This document shows positions 12,752 through 26,500 of a stretch of 64,000 nucleotides of DNA, piece after piece (position 1 is the stretch's first letter; every line of letters begins with the position of its first letter). Position numbers and translations under genes: made by a program. The notes beneath the pieces were generated by a model. It saw nothing but the letters and a program-made list of their open reading frames with translations, was not told where the DNA came from and searched no databases. This DNA is from Laguncularia racemosa (Eukaryota; Streptophyta; Magnoliopsida; Myrtales; Combretaceae): assembly GCA_037954665.1 (NCBI GenBank), contig JBBMOL010000038.1, forward strand, positions 5,580,001 through 5,644,000. Reading direction: 5' to 3'.

Positions 12752-13757
12752 TGATGTGCCTAATTCCAAGCTTAAGCACAATCAAAAGAATGAAGGAAAA
12801 CACCTCAATTCACACACACAAAAATTGGTTCACTTGATTAGGTAAATGCGGAAATCCTAAAGGCAATGGAATGAAATCCAAAGAGCTCCAATTGCTATTA
12901 TCAAACCATACAAGTAATCTTCATTAAATAATAACAATTATAATTGAAACCCACATGAATCAAATCAAGAAAACAAATGGCTAAAACTGCAAATTCCAAT
13001 CCCTTCCTTCAAATATCCAATTCACGTCACAATGAAGAGAATTATATCATACATCAACACAATCAATCCTATAACAAGATATTGATCACGAATTGGGAAT
13101 TAAAACAAGTCTAAGAACATCCAAATCAACCCTAGATATGACGCACTAGTGATGAAATGGAAAACAACAATAAGGAACCGATATTACTCACGATTTCTCC
13201 TTGTTACACTCGCCACAATTTCAACTTTTTGGGATTGAAATTGATAAGAGAATTTGGAATTAGGAAAACCCTAAGCCCTCTCATGAAAATGTGAAGTGTT
13301 TGTTCTACAAAATTAAGCTCCTCAAACCCTCTCTTAAGCAAGTATTTATACTTGCTACTCCTAGGGTTAAAAAGTGCTCAAAATTACAAGTTTGCCACTT
13401 TTAAGGTAGCTAACCCTAAATGAAAGTTACAAAGAAATAAAAGTGTCCCAAAACCAAAATACAACCAAAATAGTTCAATAAACATTTACAAGATACAAAA
13501 TAACATAAGTCTTCATGATCTAATGCCTCAGAATAGAGAACAATTACAGCGGGTCTTTGATTGTTATCCTGAAAATTGTTCGATGTCCAACTGAAGTTGT
13601 AAGACATTTTGGCATCCCGTAGAGAATTATAATTGTACCTGTAAGATTATTCTCAAATTTTATTAGAGATAAAGACATAAGGTAAAATATGAGCAATTTA
13701 GATAATCATCCAAATTGGGTTCTGAAGAGGTTGACAGTGTCAGAAATTTTCCCATCA
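12752..13757 (-). repeat. 5' LTR of element B
   Basis: It is 1,006 bp long and matches 9078-10080 with scattered single-base differences. The primer site lies on its inner side. The TATA motif is at 13343-13350, within the same inverted repeat as in the other copy. Confidence 0.9.
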
Positions 13758-13762
13758 GTAAT

Positions 13763-14656
13763 CATCAACATGCATTCTTCCTTGTCTCAAGGTTTGCAAC
13801 TTCTTAAAAGCTCCTTGCACGTAATTATTTAAGACCAGCATCCTTGTCAATATTCTCTTCATCTTAGTCTACAACATTATCTTAAACTCTCTAACTTGTC
13901 TTCTTATGGCTAGCAAGTTCTTCCACCATAATGTTGCATACCTAAAGAACATAAGGGCAACTAATCTACATTTACAGCCTCTTCATACTCATGACACATG
14001 AACAACTTGTCAAGTTTTTCTTCCCAATCTAAGTAATCATATGCATATCCACTTCCTAAGAAAGAAGGGATTTGCATCTTCACATTATCTAATCCCTTAA
14101 AAGTTCATACATCTCACATAACATACTCTTCTTCGAAATTATCCTTAGATCTTTCATTAAAATCATCCTTGACCTATACAAGTCTACTCTCACCTAAGTC
14201 TCTTCTCAATCCACCACCATTTCAAATATTTCGAGGTAAGAATACTAGTTCCTCATCATTCTAAGATTGTTTAACACCTGTATCATTTTGATAGCTTGGT
14301 TATCAACTAATTGCCACATAGTAATAGCAAAATTGATAACAATAGTGGCTAGTTCTTAGATTTTCTCATCAATAGACCTTGTGTTTTGAGTTGTACACCT
14401 TCCACATCCATTCACATCACTCTTAAAGTCACTGATATCATTGTACACATTAGGATTTGACATCTGGTTCTTCACAATAGTAACCACTACTTAACCCAAT
14501 AACTCAACGGCAATACAATACCACATGACTACAACTACTTTAGCTAAACAACTTAACAACAACACTGCTACAACAACTTCTACTTTAGTTTAAGAACTAA
14601 CCAAATTAGATAGCTCTTCAACAAAAACAATAACAACAATTCCCTCTCCCAACCTT
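13763..14656 (-). pseudogene. gag 5' part of the old element
   Basis: This continues the gag frame interrupted by element B. The minus-strand sequence right of the insertion resumes the gag-like sequence that stops at 9077, and it resembles element B gag near 11280-11560. It is full of stops. The 5-bp GTAAT duplication at 9073-9077 and 13758-13762 marks the insertion point. Confidence 0.65.
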
Positions 14657-14669
14657 CACTTTAATACCA
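14657..14669 (-). other. decayed primer-binding site, initiator tRNA-Met type
   Basis: On the minus strand this reads TGGTATTAAAGTG just inside the 5' LTR. It corresponds to TGGTATCAGAGC in element A, with only C-to-T and G-to-A differences over the first 12 bases. Confidence 0.6.
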
Positions 14670-14677
14670 ATAAAAAA

Positions 14678-15588
14678 TGATACACTTAAGAGCTCAATAA
14701 TCATTAAGGTATCAATTTACCAATACAACTAGTAAATAGGTCCTTCTAAATATGGAAAAAAATGATGTGGAAATGGTTAAATTAGTAGAAATGCAAATAT
14801 TTCTAATGGATATAAGATACCATAGGAACCAAATGTGATCTAATCCCAACTCGATGGGACCCATGAGCCTAGACTAAGGGTACTTACCACAATTTTTGTT
14901 AAAGGGATTAATAAGAGTAAAGTATTTAAAAGCTAAAGACTCACAAATAGAAGGATTTTTTTTTTTTTTTTTTGTATTCAATATATGATGATGTGAAATA
15001 CATGAAATGGGACCATTTATAGTAAGTCTCTAGGGTTATAATACTAAAAGAGGAAAATCATATTAAGTATATAAAAATATAACCCATCTAGTATAATATA
15101 AAAAAGGTAAAAATGTAAATAGACAAAAGGAATGTTCTTAGAGACACATGTAAGTGTCAAGTGTTAGAGATACATGTTAGATGAGCAATGGCTGCTTCTT
15201 AGCAAAAACAATATAAACTATCCAAACAAACGATGCCCTTATTCGCACTAATAAAAGTTATATCCTAAGTAAGTGGGTTAAGTGGTGGCTACATCAACTT
15301 TAAGAGAGGTTAGAGAGTAGGAGGGTAGGTTGGTCTAAGTTGTTTAAGGTTAATCGTCCTTAGATTTTTTTTTTAGTGTTGTTTAGGCCAAGGCCATGGT
15401 CAACTTGTTTAGTAGGCTCAATAAGAGGGGCGATCATGGAGAGGGAGCGGCTGAAGCAAGCTACAAAATGGTAGATACTTTAGTTTAACTCATCTTTAAG
15501 GGGGTGCCCAGTCAAGATCCTTTATGCTAAGTTTTGCAATCCCTGTGCGTGGGCTTGTATAATGGGCTTGGTAAGTTGATTCCTATCA
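14678..15588 (-). repeat. 5' LTR of the old chromovirus-type element
   Basis: It starts TGATACACTT and ends CCTATCA on the plus strand, and its inner (left) side abuts a degraded Met-type primer site. A run of about 19 T near 14948 is unique to this copy. Its partner is 4431-5347. Confidence 0.7.
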
Positions 15589-16798
15589 CCATGTATCATA
15601 AATCATTTGAGATCTCTTATTTGATATTTATACCTATCATAATATAGAGATATTTTTTACCCTAAAAGGTATACATTAATGCATTCACTTGCAAGAACAA
15701 CCACCACATTTCTTGAATGGCATACTCATAACAAACTTAGTATGAAATATTCTCACTTAGCGTTGAGCTACCCTTGATGCCTCTTAAAACCATAGGATTG
15801 TTGATACCAATACATCAAGAGCTAATTCACCACATGCATTGTCATTTAATTAAACAATTACATACTACATTAATCCAAACTATATATGTGTGTGAGTGTT
15901 CACGAGCACGCACATGTGTATATATGTATGTATATATGCATATAAGGTAACATGGAGATCAACTATTAGACATCATAATAGAATACTTTGAAAAGCAACT
16001 TCCTTCACCATTCGTTAACAAAAATCTCAACTGGCACTCCTAGTCCAAAACTTTATCACTTGAGGCTAGCAAACAAAATGAACACTTAGATTGTATATGA
16101 GTTAGGTGAGCACGATAAAACAAAATAGGACAAAAGAAATATTGTAACACATTAACTTATTAAAAAAGAAAAAAAGAAAAAGTCCATATACCATTAGAGC
16201 ATATCATGCTACCATGCAAAAGCAAATTCTCGTTGATACCAACACCATTCCCTTAAGCACTAAAACAAGTCTTTCCTTAACAGTAGAAACTCCACATTTC
16301 ACACTACATAGATGTATGAAAGCATTCTCACCACAAAGGTATGCTCTAATGTATACACTACAATGGTAGGCTCCAATATTTCACAACATTAAGTCACACT
16401 TAAATGTTCTTGCCACACATGAATGCTTATTTACACACATCCAAGATCATCACCATACAACATCCATCCAACGGTTGCAACTTATTCCTTTACCTAGAAA
16501 TGTATTGTTCTTTGAACTACTCATGCCAAATATGATGGCATGTCATTGTAAAATTGCAGCTTGTATACTCATAACATATGATCATATCACATCATGTTTC
16601 AAAGAGAAACACATGGTTAATAGCATAATCGGCTAATGCTAGTAGTTAGCATACAATCATTAAACATCATTTGAGAATGATATCTAGAAGAATCATTAAC
16701 CACGCCTTACAGATAGTTTCACAACAATCATAACATTAATATACCATGTATTACCACCAAGCATCTTACTATGTTATCCACTTAAGTAAATTCATAAA
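15589..16798. other. intergenic DNA with a TA/TG-rich microsatellite
   Basis: No gene-like frame was seen. A TG/TA-rich alternating stretch runs at about 15885-15950. The region lies between the old chromovirus element and the visible end of the left inverted arm. The arm may continue into it, but the matching right side is beyond the window. Confidence 0.5.
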
Positions 16799-19700
16799 AA
16801 TACATTCCTAGACAAGTGACCAACACTATTTTGACCATTACATAACACAATCTATCGATAGGGGAGGGGAGCTCACACGATTATACCAAATGCTTCTACC
16901 ACATAAGTAAATAAACCTAAAATTCAATAAGTTAGTAAGGCAATACATACATGACATAACTTAATAGTTCCTATCTTCTACTTTTAAATTATTTACATTT
17001 AGTCACCATAACTTCTTCATTTTTTATTTATTTTTCACAAGCCTTATATCATTACGATCCTTATGAAAATTACTATTTAATTAAGATAATATCCAAACCT
17101 GATGTAATGATCAAGGCTAAGAGTTGCCAATCACCAAGCCAACAAACACTAATGATCATTTTTTAACTACTTAACAAAAAAGTTTCCAATTAGTATTTGA
17201 TATATTATTCACTACTTGACTTTATACACAACTACTTAATATCCACTATACGAGACCTCACAATTGGGCTCAAATCTTTGTCTCTAAATTGGACACCTAC
17301 TAATAAAGGGTCATTTCTAATATCATTTGTAATGTTAATTGCTTAAAGTAACCAATAACTAAACCAATAAATACTAATGAACCTTTTTTAACCACTTAAC
17401 TTAGAAATCTCAAATTAGTGTTAACATGTTATTCACAATTTAGCTTTATATACCATTACTTAACATTCCTCACAATCTATGTGGAACTGCATTCATATGA
17501 GGTATCACAATCTACATCCCTTAAATACATGGAGTATCACACTTAACTGGCATGATAATTTATGAAAATGCCCCTCATTTTAATACCAATTATTACTGAA
17601 GGATTTTAGTTATGTATCTAAATCGAATTACCCTTAAAAAATCTAATCAATTATCAACAATACATCCTAAATCAAAATTGATAAGACCAAACATCATAAC
17701 AAAATATTAATCACAAGATAAGTTAATATTGTTAATGTGATTAATTTGGCTTTGATGTCAATATTTGAGCCATTTTTCCATGTAAATAGAAGTTATCTTC
17801 ACAATGAATGGGAAACTATCCCAAATATCTTCATAAAAATTATCATGACACTCTAAAATTCTATATTTCAGTACTATAACCTCATATTATCAATTAAACT
17901 TGCCATAGATAATTTACTAATTTGGATAATTATCCCCCAATTTGCTCAAGATTGCTTGAAATTTACATATAAATCAGAATTGAACAATCTTAATAGTATG
18001 AACAAGCTTAGAGGATTATCACAAGTAAGATTTATCACATAATTTCACAGAAACCTAATTATTTCTATAATTCTAGAACATAGTGAATTCATTATTAAAT
18101 TCATAATAATTATTAAACCTCAAATTTTTCAAAAGTTCTTGTTATACACATAAATTATATGTTATTAAGATCATGTGAACCAAAAATCATTAACAAGCAT
18201 TGTTTATCATTTAAAAAATTTGACTACGTAATCGTTGAAAGAAGGGTACTTATTAGGGTGTGTATATACACATTGCTAATTTCACCAAAATAAAAATACT
18301 ACCTCAATCTACATGCAAAATAACCCCCCCCCCCCCCCCCACCCCAAAAAAAATCTAGGATTTTTCATAAAAATTTACTATTTTTAAGAAAATAGACAAA
18401 ATCAGGGCCTAAAACTAACCTCGGCCATTTGCCAACCCTCCCCCACTCGCCCCACGAAGCTTAAGTTCCAGGGGATATTACGGCAGAATATGCATAACAT
18501 ATCAAACCATAATTGACCTTTTTTTTGTTTTTTTTTTTTTTGGGGGGGGGGAGGGGGTTGCTATTTCCCACTATTTTCCTGATAACTCTTCAAAATATCT
18601 TTTGGTCAGTTTCCTATGACCAACTGTTAATGGAAATCTCAGGTTGCATGTAATTGATCTTCTGGAAATTTCAAATGGTTGTGGTTTTGTAGTACTTTGT
18701 AAATTTTGGAGTGATAAGTTAGATATTCCCAATGCTAAAGCTCTCCAATTCTATAACTTGATATGTCGTCTTCCCCTCTCCTTCACAAATATCACTTTAG
18801 ACAATATATTTGTCTAGATAATACCTATTGAAGTTATCAATTGAATTAATTTTTATTTTTTTTACCTTGTCAAATATACGCATAATTCTAACGAGATAAT
18901 GCATGACATTTGTGACCTTATATCAATTATGATTCATATACATTCATTGGTATGGTTCATATATTATATATATGAGTCTTTTGCAACTTTCTAAGCATTC
19001 AATCTTTCATAACTCTTCGAGTTATACTTTATAAGTTTTTTGTGACATTTCAAGCTTTAATCTTTTGTAACTCTCCAAATTCAAGTTGTGAATCTTTCAT
19101 AACTCCTAAGTTAAATCCTTGAGTTTGTTGTGACTCTCTAAGGTATAAGGGAATTGACATACATTTCAAGTTTATACACATTAGCATTGCATGTGTGTAA
19201 TAGTAATAACATAAAGATTATGCTCGGGGTCCCAAAAATTGATGAATCTCAACAAACTATGAAAACTAATCTCCTAAACGTATAAATAAGGTTTTATTTT
19301 TCTTATCTATAGTTGCGATAGTAGCTGAGAAAGAAATCTTATACAGTACTTGTATATTCATATAAACTACAACCGTATGGAAATTAAAAAAAAAAAAAAA
19401 AAAAAAGCACGAGGGTCCACATATGGCTTGACAAGTCCTCTCCACTATAGACCTGGGTTAAGCATGTCTAGCTGTTGAATTGAATTATGGAATAAAAAGA
19501 AAATTATAAATAAAGGATGAAAACCTACCAATTGAGAATATTTGAACGAGATGACTCTTGTGAGGAAGGGATGAGCAAATCCCTTAACTGCTAGAACACA
19601 AAAAACGAGACATAAATAGAGATTATTAAGAACCAAAGACAAAGCATTGAATTTTGTCAAAGGAGAAAAATCGTATAAGTATGGTTTTTTTTTTTTTTGC

Positions 19701-20639
19701 TCTGGGATCAGAAAAGAGATTACAAAACTTTGCTGGGAAATTGTATATTAATATGTATCTTATTTGGGTATTGCAATATGTGAAGCGTGGTAAAGTAATT
19801 AATGTAAAGCACTATATTGTAGAGTAAACCAGCAATAGCAGAACGTAGTAGGAGAAAAGGTGACTCTTTCACTTCCTTTAAAGGGTGATATAAAGGGTTT
19901 TAATGAGTTCAAAACTTCCACAAGCCAAGCCTTTTTTTGTAAGCTAAAGTTTTTACAAATCAATTTATACGCTTATAATTTTTATGTTCAACTAGTTTGA
20001 AAACCTGCGCTATGCGCTGATAAACAATTATTTTAATTTTCTTTTTAATACAACAAATATAGCCGAACATAGTAGGAGAAAACCGGCAAGAGCTGAATGT
20101 AGTACGAGAAATGGTACAATAGCACTTAACCCACAAGTAAGGCAGGGAAAATAGTGTCTTTTACACTAACGAAAAAACAAATATGTTTATGAATCTTTTA
20201 CAATAAATAAACTTCAAAATAGCATCATAAGAATGAGATTTAATATATATATATATATATGTAAAGATTATTTTTGAAAAACACTAATAAATTAGAAAAT
20301 AAAATTTATTACCTCTTAAATCATATTCCCCTTGAAATCAACATCATCACATTTTTTAATTATTTCTTTTAACCTTAAGCATTTGAAGGAATATGAATTC
20401 ATAGAAAAATGGAATTAAGAGATAGAGAAACTCATGTAGCAATATAAAAATCTACTTGCATTTTATAGACAATCGAATGCAAAATACTAAGGCAAATAAA
20501 TGCTATAGCACCTACGGTCAACCTTTGTAACAACTCACATTAAATAATAATAATAATGAAAATAATGATATCATAAATAAATTTAAAGTATATATTATAA
20601 TAATAATATATTTTAACAAAAAAATTTAAGAAAATATAT

Positions 20640-20800
20640 TAATGATCACATGAATAATGCGATAAAAGAATGAAAAGGGATTCCAAAACTATATATTATA
20701 ATATAATATGATATGTGTTGACAAAATACGAAAATACATCAATGATACTAATAAAGTAGAATACAAAAAAGATAAAAGCTTTCAAAATATATATATTGTT
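20640..20800. repeat. ~100-bp AT-rich tandem repeat, first block
   Basis: The units contain ACTATATATTATAATA and ACATCAATGATA about 100 bp apart. The block ends where the foldback element begins at 20801. A second block lies at 22500-22760. In the right arm the corresponding blocks are near 57550-57740 and 55590-55830. Confidence 0.6.
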
Positions 20801-21396
20801 GGCTAAATTACAAGGACACCTCTTCAATTTTTTTAAAATTGCATGGAATCCCTACTTTTTCAAAAATCAACACTTAAATCCTTGAAACAATTGTGAGACC
20901 AACTTTGTTTATATTTTGGCTGTTTATGTGAAATATTTTTATTAACATGGAAAATCAAGTTAGTATATTTAATTGAAATATATGTTAAAAAAGTACTAAA
21001 AAGTTTAGAAAATGCTAAACTTAAAAAAATAGAAAAAATGTTGTAAAATTAAAAAAAATGGAAATTAGGTGAAATTTAAAAAAAAAAAGGGAGCAACAAG
21101 CAACAACAATATAGTTTTTACTTTTTGTTTTTTTAAATCTCATCCAGTTTTCTTTTCTTTTCTTTCTTTATTTCCTAGCCATTTTACTATTATTTTAATT
21201 TTTAGTATTTTTTAAATATCAATTAAATATACAAATTTAATTATCCACATTAGTAAGAAAATCCATATAAGCAACCAAAACATAAACAAAGTGGGTTTTA
21301 CAACTGTTTCTAGGGTCCAAGTGTAGAATTTTGAAAAGGTAGGAAGTTCATGCAATTTAAAAAAAAAAAAATTAAGAGGTGTCTATGAAATTTGCC
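20801..21396. mobile_element. 596-bp foldback (MITE-like) element, left arm
   Basis: The ends are long inverted repeats of about 180 bp or more at roughly 75-80% identity by eye. GGCTAAATTACAAGGACACC at the left pairs with the reverse complement of the right end, GGCAAATTTCATAGACACC. Later shared blocks include ACTTTGTTTAT, TGTTTATATTTTGGCTG versus TGTTTATGTTTTGGTTG, and TATTTAATTGA. It has no coding capacity. Long terminal inverted repeats with a short AT-rich centre suggest a non-autonomous DNA transposon, perhaps Mutator-like. No exact target duplication was confirmed. Confidence 0.75.
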
Positions 21397-22499
21397 TACA
21401 TTACTTATAATATAATGTGGTTATAGTGCTAATAAGCCATTCACATGACTATACTCTATAAGTGATCAAAGTAAATTGGAGTTGCATTGATGTTTTGCAT
21501 TAGGGTGAGTGCATATAGAGTGAGTAGGGTATGAAATACTTTGATACCTACCCTCTAAATAGCAGTTTCCAAATTTTAAGACCAAAAACTTTAGATACTA
21601 TATTTTGTAAAGAAAACATAGCCAAATGTAAGGTAAGTCTTTCACTTCATTTAAAGGGTTGGCATATGGGTTTTAATGAGTACTTCCAATGTGCTTTAAA
21701 TGATTATGTTAATTCTTTAAAATAAAAATGTAGATATAATTTAATGTTTCATGTATTATAAAAGATATATAATGAAATATTTAATTCACTGGAAATTAAT
21801 GATATTTAATTCTTTTATTAATAAAACATTTAATTAATATCTAATAAATGTTAATGAAATGTTTCATTCATTTACTAACATTATAATGCTTTATCTAAAA
21901 ATACACGAAAGAAAAAATCTTTCTTTGTTCTTCATGTTAAATTGTTTTTACATTTTCAAATGTGAAGAAATAATCACATATAAATTGGTAAATTAAAATG
22001 CAATCAACACCATGATTAAGATGAGAATTGAGATTTGAATGTGATAGAATGTTTCAATATAAATAGGTCAAATTAAAGTGTATTTAATTTGAGAATATGA
22101 ATTTAATGGAGTTTTTACTATCAAATTATATACTATATATAATTTTTATATAATATATGATTTAAGATAAATTGCTAATAGTATCTCATTCTAAAATTTA
22201 AACAATTTAAGTTCTTAAAAACAAGTTATTCATAATGTCTTATTATTTGACTACTATTTCCATTATTTATAAATAATAAAATGACTATACATTTAAAAAG
22301 ATTAAATGTAAGAAGAACTTTATAAAAGGGATGATGCAAAAAGTACTTCTAATAGTAATGATTCATTCCCTCTTTATTATCTTATATATGTTTTGAATTG
22401 GCTCTTCATCTACATAATCATAATTTTTCTTCTTCCATTCAAATAACATGTCCTCAAACTATGGATGATAACATTGTGAAGTAGATGGTGAGTGTTTGC

Positions 22500-22950
22500 T
22501 TGATACTTGTTTAGCTTAATTATAAAAGATAGGAGTTTCAGAAACTATATATTATAATATGATAATATGATAACAAAAATATATTGGAAATACATCAATA
22601 GTATGACAAAATGATGTAATGTAAAAAAGATGAGAGTTTCAAAAACTATGTATTATAATATGATATGTGTTGAAAACATATAGAAATACATTAATGATAC
22701 CATGAGAAGATGAAATACACTAAGAAAAGAGCTTTCAAGAGCATATATTATAATATGATCTGGTTGCAATGCTAGTGAGCCATTCACATGTCTATAATAT
22801 ATGAGTGATCAAAGTAGATTGAATCTTAGTTGATGTTTTGAGTTAAGATAAGCGGATATAGAGTAAGTAGGATGTAAGATGCTACCATACCTACCCTCTA
22901 GATAGCAATTTTCAAATTTCAAGATTGAAACTTATCCTAAAACACTTTAG
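22500..22950. repeat. second ~100-bp repeat block plus local duplicate
   Basis: Units with ACTATATATTATAATATGA occur near 22544, 22645 and 22743. The sequence at 22750-22950 (AGCCATTCACATG, GTGATCAAAGTA, CCTACCCTCTA) repeats that at 21403-21600 at lower identity. This part of the arm was therefore locally duplicated, and the foldback element sits in one copy only. Confidence 0.6.
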
Positions 22951-23429
22951 ATCCTATACTCTATAGATCTTACATGGTATAAGGTACACTATAAAAACTA
23001 TGATTTTTTTTGTTCAATTTTCATAATATAAAGTTTTTTTGGTAAGTTATTCAATAACCTATCAATTTTTCATGCATTTGTAATTAGTACATTTGTTAAC
23101 ATAGTAATCTTTGACAAGCCACATATTTTTCAATCATATTTATCTTGCATACAGTTAAAACAAAATTTGAACCATGACAAAAACCTTAAGACATAAAACA
23201 AAAAATAAAATAAACAAATTGAACAAACACAACATCATAGTAGATACAACTTTTAAAATATACATGCCATTGACAAAATAGATGTAAATTTTGGTAAAAA
23301 AGAAGCAACAATAATAAAGGCAACTTCATTTTGACCAACGAAGAAAAACGGTAGCTATGATATAAATATCTATGCAAATTGATCTTCTTTTTGCATCTTT
23401 TTTTTTTTTTTTCAATTACTATTATAATT

Positions 23430-23505
23430 GAGGGAAGAGGAATTTGAACCTTATCCATCCTATTAGAAAACTAATGTTTATACCACTTGACTATATGAGC
23501 CTTAA
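23430..23505 (-). other. tRNA-like sequence (left arm), possible SINE or tRNA pseudogene
   Basis: On the minus strand an A-box match TAGTCAAGTGG (23493-23483) is followed 32 bases later by a B-box-like GGTTCAAATTC (23450-23440). An A-rich run follows, seen as T on the plus strand at about 23397-23412. The acceptor ends do not pair, so a functional tRNA is unlikely. The same sequence lies at 54845-54920 in the right arm. Confidence 0.5.
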
Positions 23506-26500
23506 TTTTTTCTTCTTTATCAAAGTTCCCTATTTATCTATTCTATTATTATTAAGAGAGTAGTCGATGTCTCTACACTTTTATTTAAGTTCCCTATTTC
23601 ATCCATGCATAGGTTCTTGCTCCAAAATTGTTCAGACCACAACATATTAGCTTGGTAGTAATGTAAGATGCAATAGACTTAGTTTGCTTGATCCATGCCT
23701 TCAGTTTTGCAAATTTAAAAAAAAATGAAGTCGCAAATCGGGTATATGCCATTGTAACTTACTTTTCAAATTTTTTTGCAGATACAATATTTGTGAAATA
23801 TTTTTTAAAAATTGCAATATTTCCCAGTGTTACCCAATAACTTTATTCATAACTTAATATACCTAGTTTGGAGGGATTTAAGTCCTGATGTGTTAAGATG
23901 ATCAATAATGGAACAGACATAAATGATAAATTCCTTTGAATTATTGGGCTATTTGCTATAAAGTCCTATAGAGGATTTCGCGAGATAAAACCCAGATTGT
24001 ACATTATGGAAAACTTCACTTTTGTTAAGAGTATAAATAAGAATTCGAATCATGATTTATTATGGTGTCTTTGTTTAGTGCTTGTCAAGCTCGAATTTTT
24101 CTTCTTCTTTTTTTCTTCTTTCATTTGATTTATATTAAGTATGACCCACTCAATGTAAGTCACTTGATAAAAATTAAGAAAAAAATAATTTGTTTTCTTT
24201 AAAAAGAAAGACTTAGAAAAACTAGAGTTACTATCTAAGAAAACTTGGAAAAAATGGGAAATTAGGGTCAATTGAGTGGGTTGACTCTAAATTCAACCAT
24301 TAGTTTTTGTAAAAACCTTTTTTATAAAAGAAAAAAAAAGATTTTTTTAAAGAGAAAACTGGGTTCAGGGGTTATCTTATCTTAAACTTTCAATATTTAT
24401 GAAAGAATTTTAGAAAAAAAAAAAAAAAGAGACTTGATGAAGAGGCTTTTATTAGTAATTTCCATCACTTTTAAAATTTTTACCTATTGAAAGTGGTTAT
24501 TAAAAGTAAGTGCATAAATAGAAGAAACTAATTTTTTTTTTTTCATATATCCTCTAGGAAAACTAAAAGAATAAGTAGTACTCACAAACATATTCAAATA
24601 AACTTGAAAAAAAAAAAATTAAACAAAGTATATAGCATAAAATTAGCCAAAATAAACAAGAGTTGATTTTTTGTACCTATATTTTCTTCCAAAACGAAGT
24701 TAGTAACATGACAAGAAAAATAAAAAATCAAATATTCTTTATTTTACTCTTTTTTTTAATTTTTATGGTTTTTTTTCAGAAATTTTTAAAATATTTTTTA
24801 TGGATGCCTAGATATTCAATGTTTCGAATAAGAGCACTATAGTTCCATTTTAGAAAACTTTATTTTTTTAGTTAATTTTATTTTGAACAAAAACATCAAC
24901 TTTAAGTTCTTTGCCAATTTAATTTTCATGGAAAAAACTAAAACTGTAGCTTTTGACTCTTTTTTGAAAAACTAAAAATATAAAAAAAAATAAAAGACCC
25001 AAGTTTTAAGAAAAAGACCAATTAATGATTTTATTTTATGAAAGAGATTTTTTCTACATGTCATTTTTTTATGAAAGTAAAAATAAAAACAAAAACCAAA
25101 AATTAGTTAGAAGAAGGAGCATTTAAACGGATCAAAGTCCTGGAAACACAACAACAAACTTCTTAATTCATAAAAATAATAAAAAGGCATAGACAATCAT
25201 AAGCATGCAAAATAAATTTTTATAATACATATATTAATTTTTAGCTTTTTTTCACATACTAAAGAATATCAAATTGCAAATAATAAAGTCTAAAAAGTTA
25301 CTAGTTAACTATATTAACACAAAAGGACATCAAAGCATGCATGAAAACATAAAAAATTCTTATGAATAAATTTTGAATTTTTTAACGATTTTCTTAAATT
25401 TTTCATAAATATACATCATGAAATAAGAAACACATGACTAATAGAGAAACAATAAGATTATTCCATCATAACTATTAAAAGACTTCTTTCCTTTTGTTTT
25501 TATTTTCCTATGTATGATGTAATATGTGCAATGAATGCACTAAAGTAAAACAAATATATATATATATATAAACTTACCTTAAGCTTGGTGGAGGATGAAA
25601 ATGGCATGATAGCTTTAGGTTATCATTGGCTAGTGGAGTTTAGTTTGACTTGCTCAGCTTGAGGTAGGTAGTAAAACCCCTGAATAGATTCTAAGATCGA
25701 AAGCTTATATCTTGATTAATTTTGCCATGAACAAAGCTTAAAACTTGTAAACCTTATCTTCTTTTTTATTTGTAGTGATTTATGAGTAGTTAGATGCAAT
25801 TAAAGCTTAGGCTTCATTCTCCTAATGAAGAGGGAGTGATTAGCACCTTTAGTTTGCTTCAATTTTCTCTTGTTTGAGAGAATTTGGAACGGGTTCCGCA
25901 TGGGTCGAGAGAGAAAGAGAAGGTTTCTTCAATTTTCAAACTTGTTGACTGGAACTGCTTGCTACAAACAATCTTTAGGGTCTATATTTATAGTGATTGG
26001 TGATCAATTGCATATAAGGGAACTGTATATTGCATAAAATCAAATCTTATTCAAGAATGGGTATTTATGGTTCAATAAGATTTCATTCCCAAAATTAATT
26101 GAATGGATTGTAAGGTTCTATCATGTTTCTTAAGCCTTTTTTTTCTTTTTAATGAAACGCTAGATTATGTTTCCCATGCCTTCCTTACCTAAACTTGTAA
26201 GATTGTTCAAAAAGTGTAACATTCTTGCTTTTCCTTTTTAAAATGAATTTTTGATGAAAAACCCCTTAGTTCAATTAATTTAAAAAGGAAATTTTGAAGT
26301 CAATTAAGTAAGTATTTACAAAGTTGAGGGCTAAATTTTTCAAAATGACATTTTTCTCTCAAACTTGATTTGATTGAAACTTGTCTTGAGTTTGTTTCAA
26401 GACATCAAATAAAATTTTAAGGCCCTAATTAGGTGAATAAAATCATTACTGAATTATTTTGAGTCAATTCGAAAAAAAAAAATAAGGTATGGAGATCAAT

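Larger units (their letters stand above)
9078..13757 (-). mobile_element. chromovirus-type element B, internally deleted
   Basis: Both LTRs (9078-10080 and 12752-13757) begin TGATGTGCC and end CATCA or TATCA on the plus strand. The element is flanked by a perfect 5-bp duplication, GTAAT (9073-9077, 13758-13762). The internal region is only about 2.67 kb. It holds gag and protease, then jumps directly to the very end of pol just before the 3' LTR (10081-10210). RT, RNase H and integrase are absent, so it could move only with help. The LTR promoter block is shared with element A. Confidence 0.9.
4431..15588 (-). mobile_element. old chromovirus-type Ty3/gypsy element, decayed
   Basis: Two LTRs of about 915 bp (4431-5347 and 14678-15588) in the same orientation flank minus-strand gag and pol remnants. 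The order on the minus strand is LTR, Met-type primer site, gag, protease, RT, integrase end, LTR. Element B (9078-13757) is inserted in its gag, so this element is the older of the two. It resembles element A at 42627-50439 in protease, RT and the integrase tail, and its LTRs also have TGAT...ATCA ends. No target-site duplication was recognised and the left LTR edge is diverged, so 4431 is approximate. Confidence 0.75.

Noticed and set aside
18324..18340. C run in the left arm and its counterpart near 62270
   Set aside because: These are simple homopolymers with length differences; they may be sequencing noise and do not suggest a feature.
21531..21725. 64-codon open frame present in both arms (21531-21725 and 56621-56815)
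   Set aside because: Between arms there are four amino-acid changes and at most two silent changes in 64 codons, so there is no sign of protein-level selection. It overlaps a dispersed repeat block.
24050..24271. Open frames in the AT-rich arms (24050-24271, 54147-54350, 23186-23458, 53359-53541)
   Set aside because: They are low-complexity Lys/Phe/Asn-rich frames on T- or A-rich strands. They are not aligned between the arms and have no recognisable domain.
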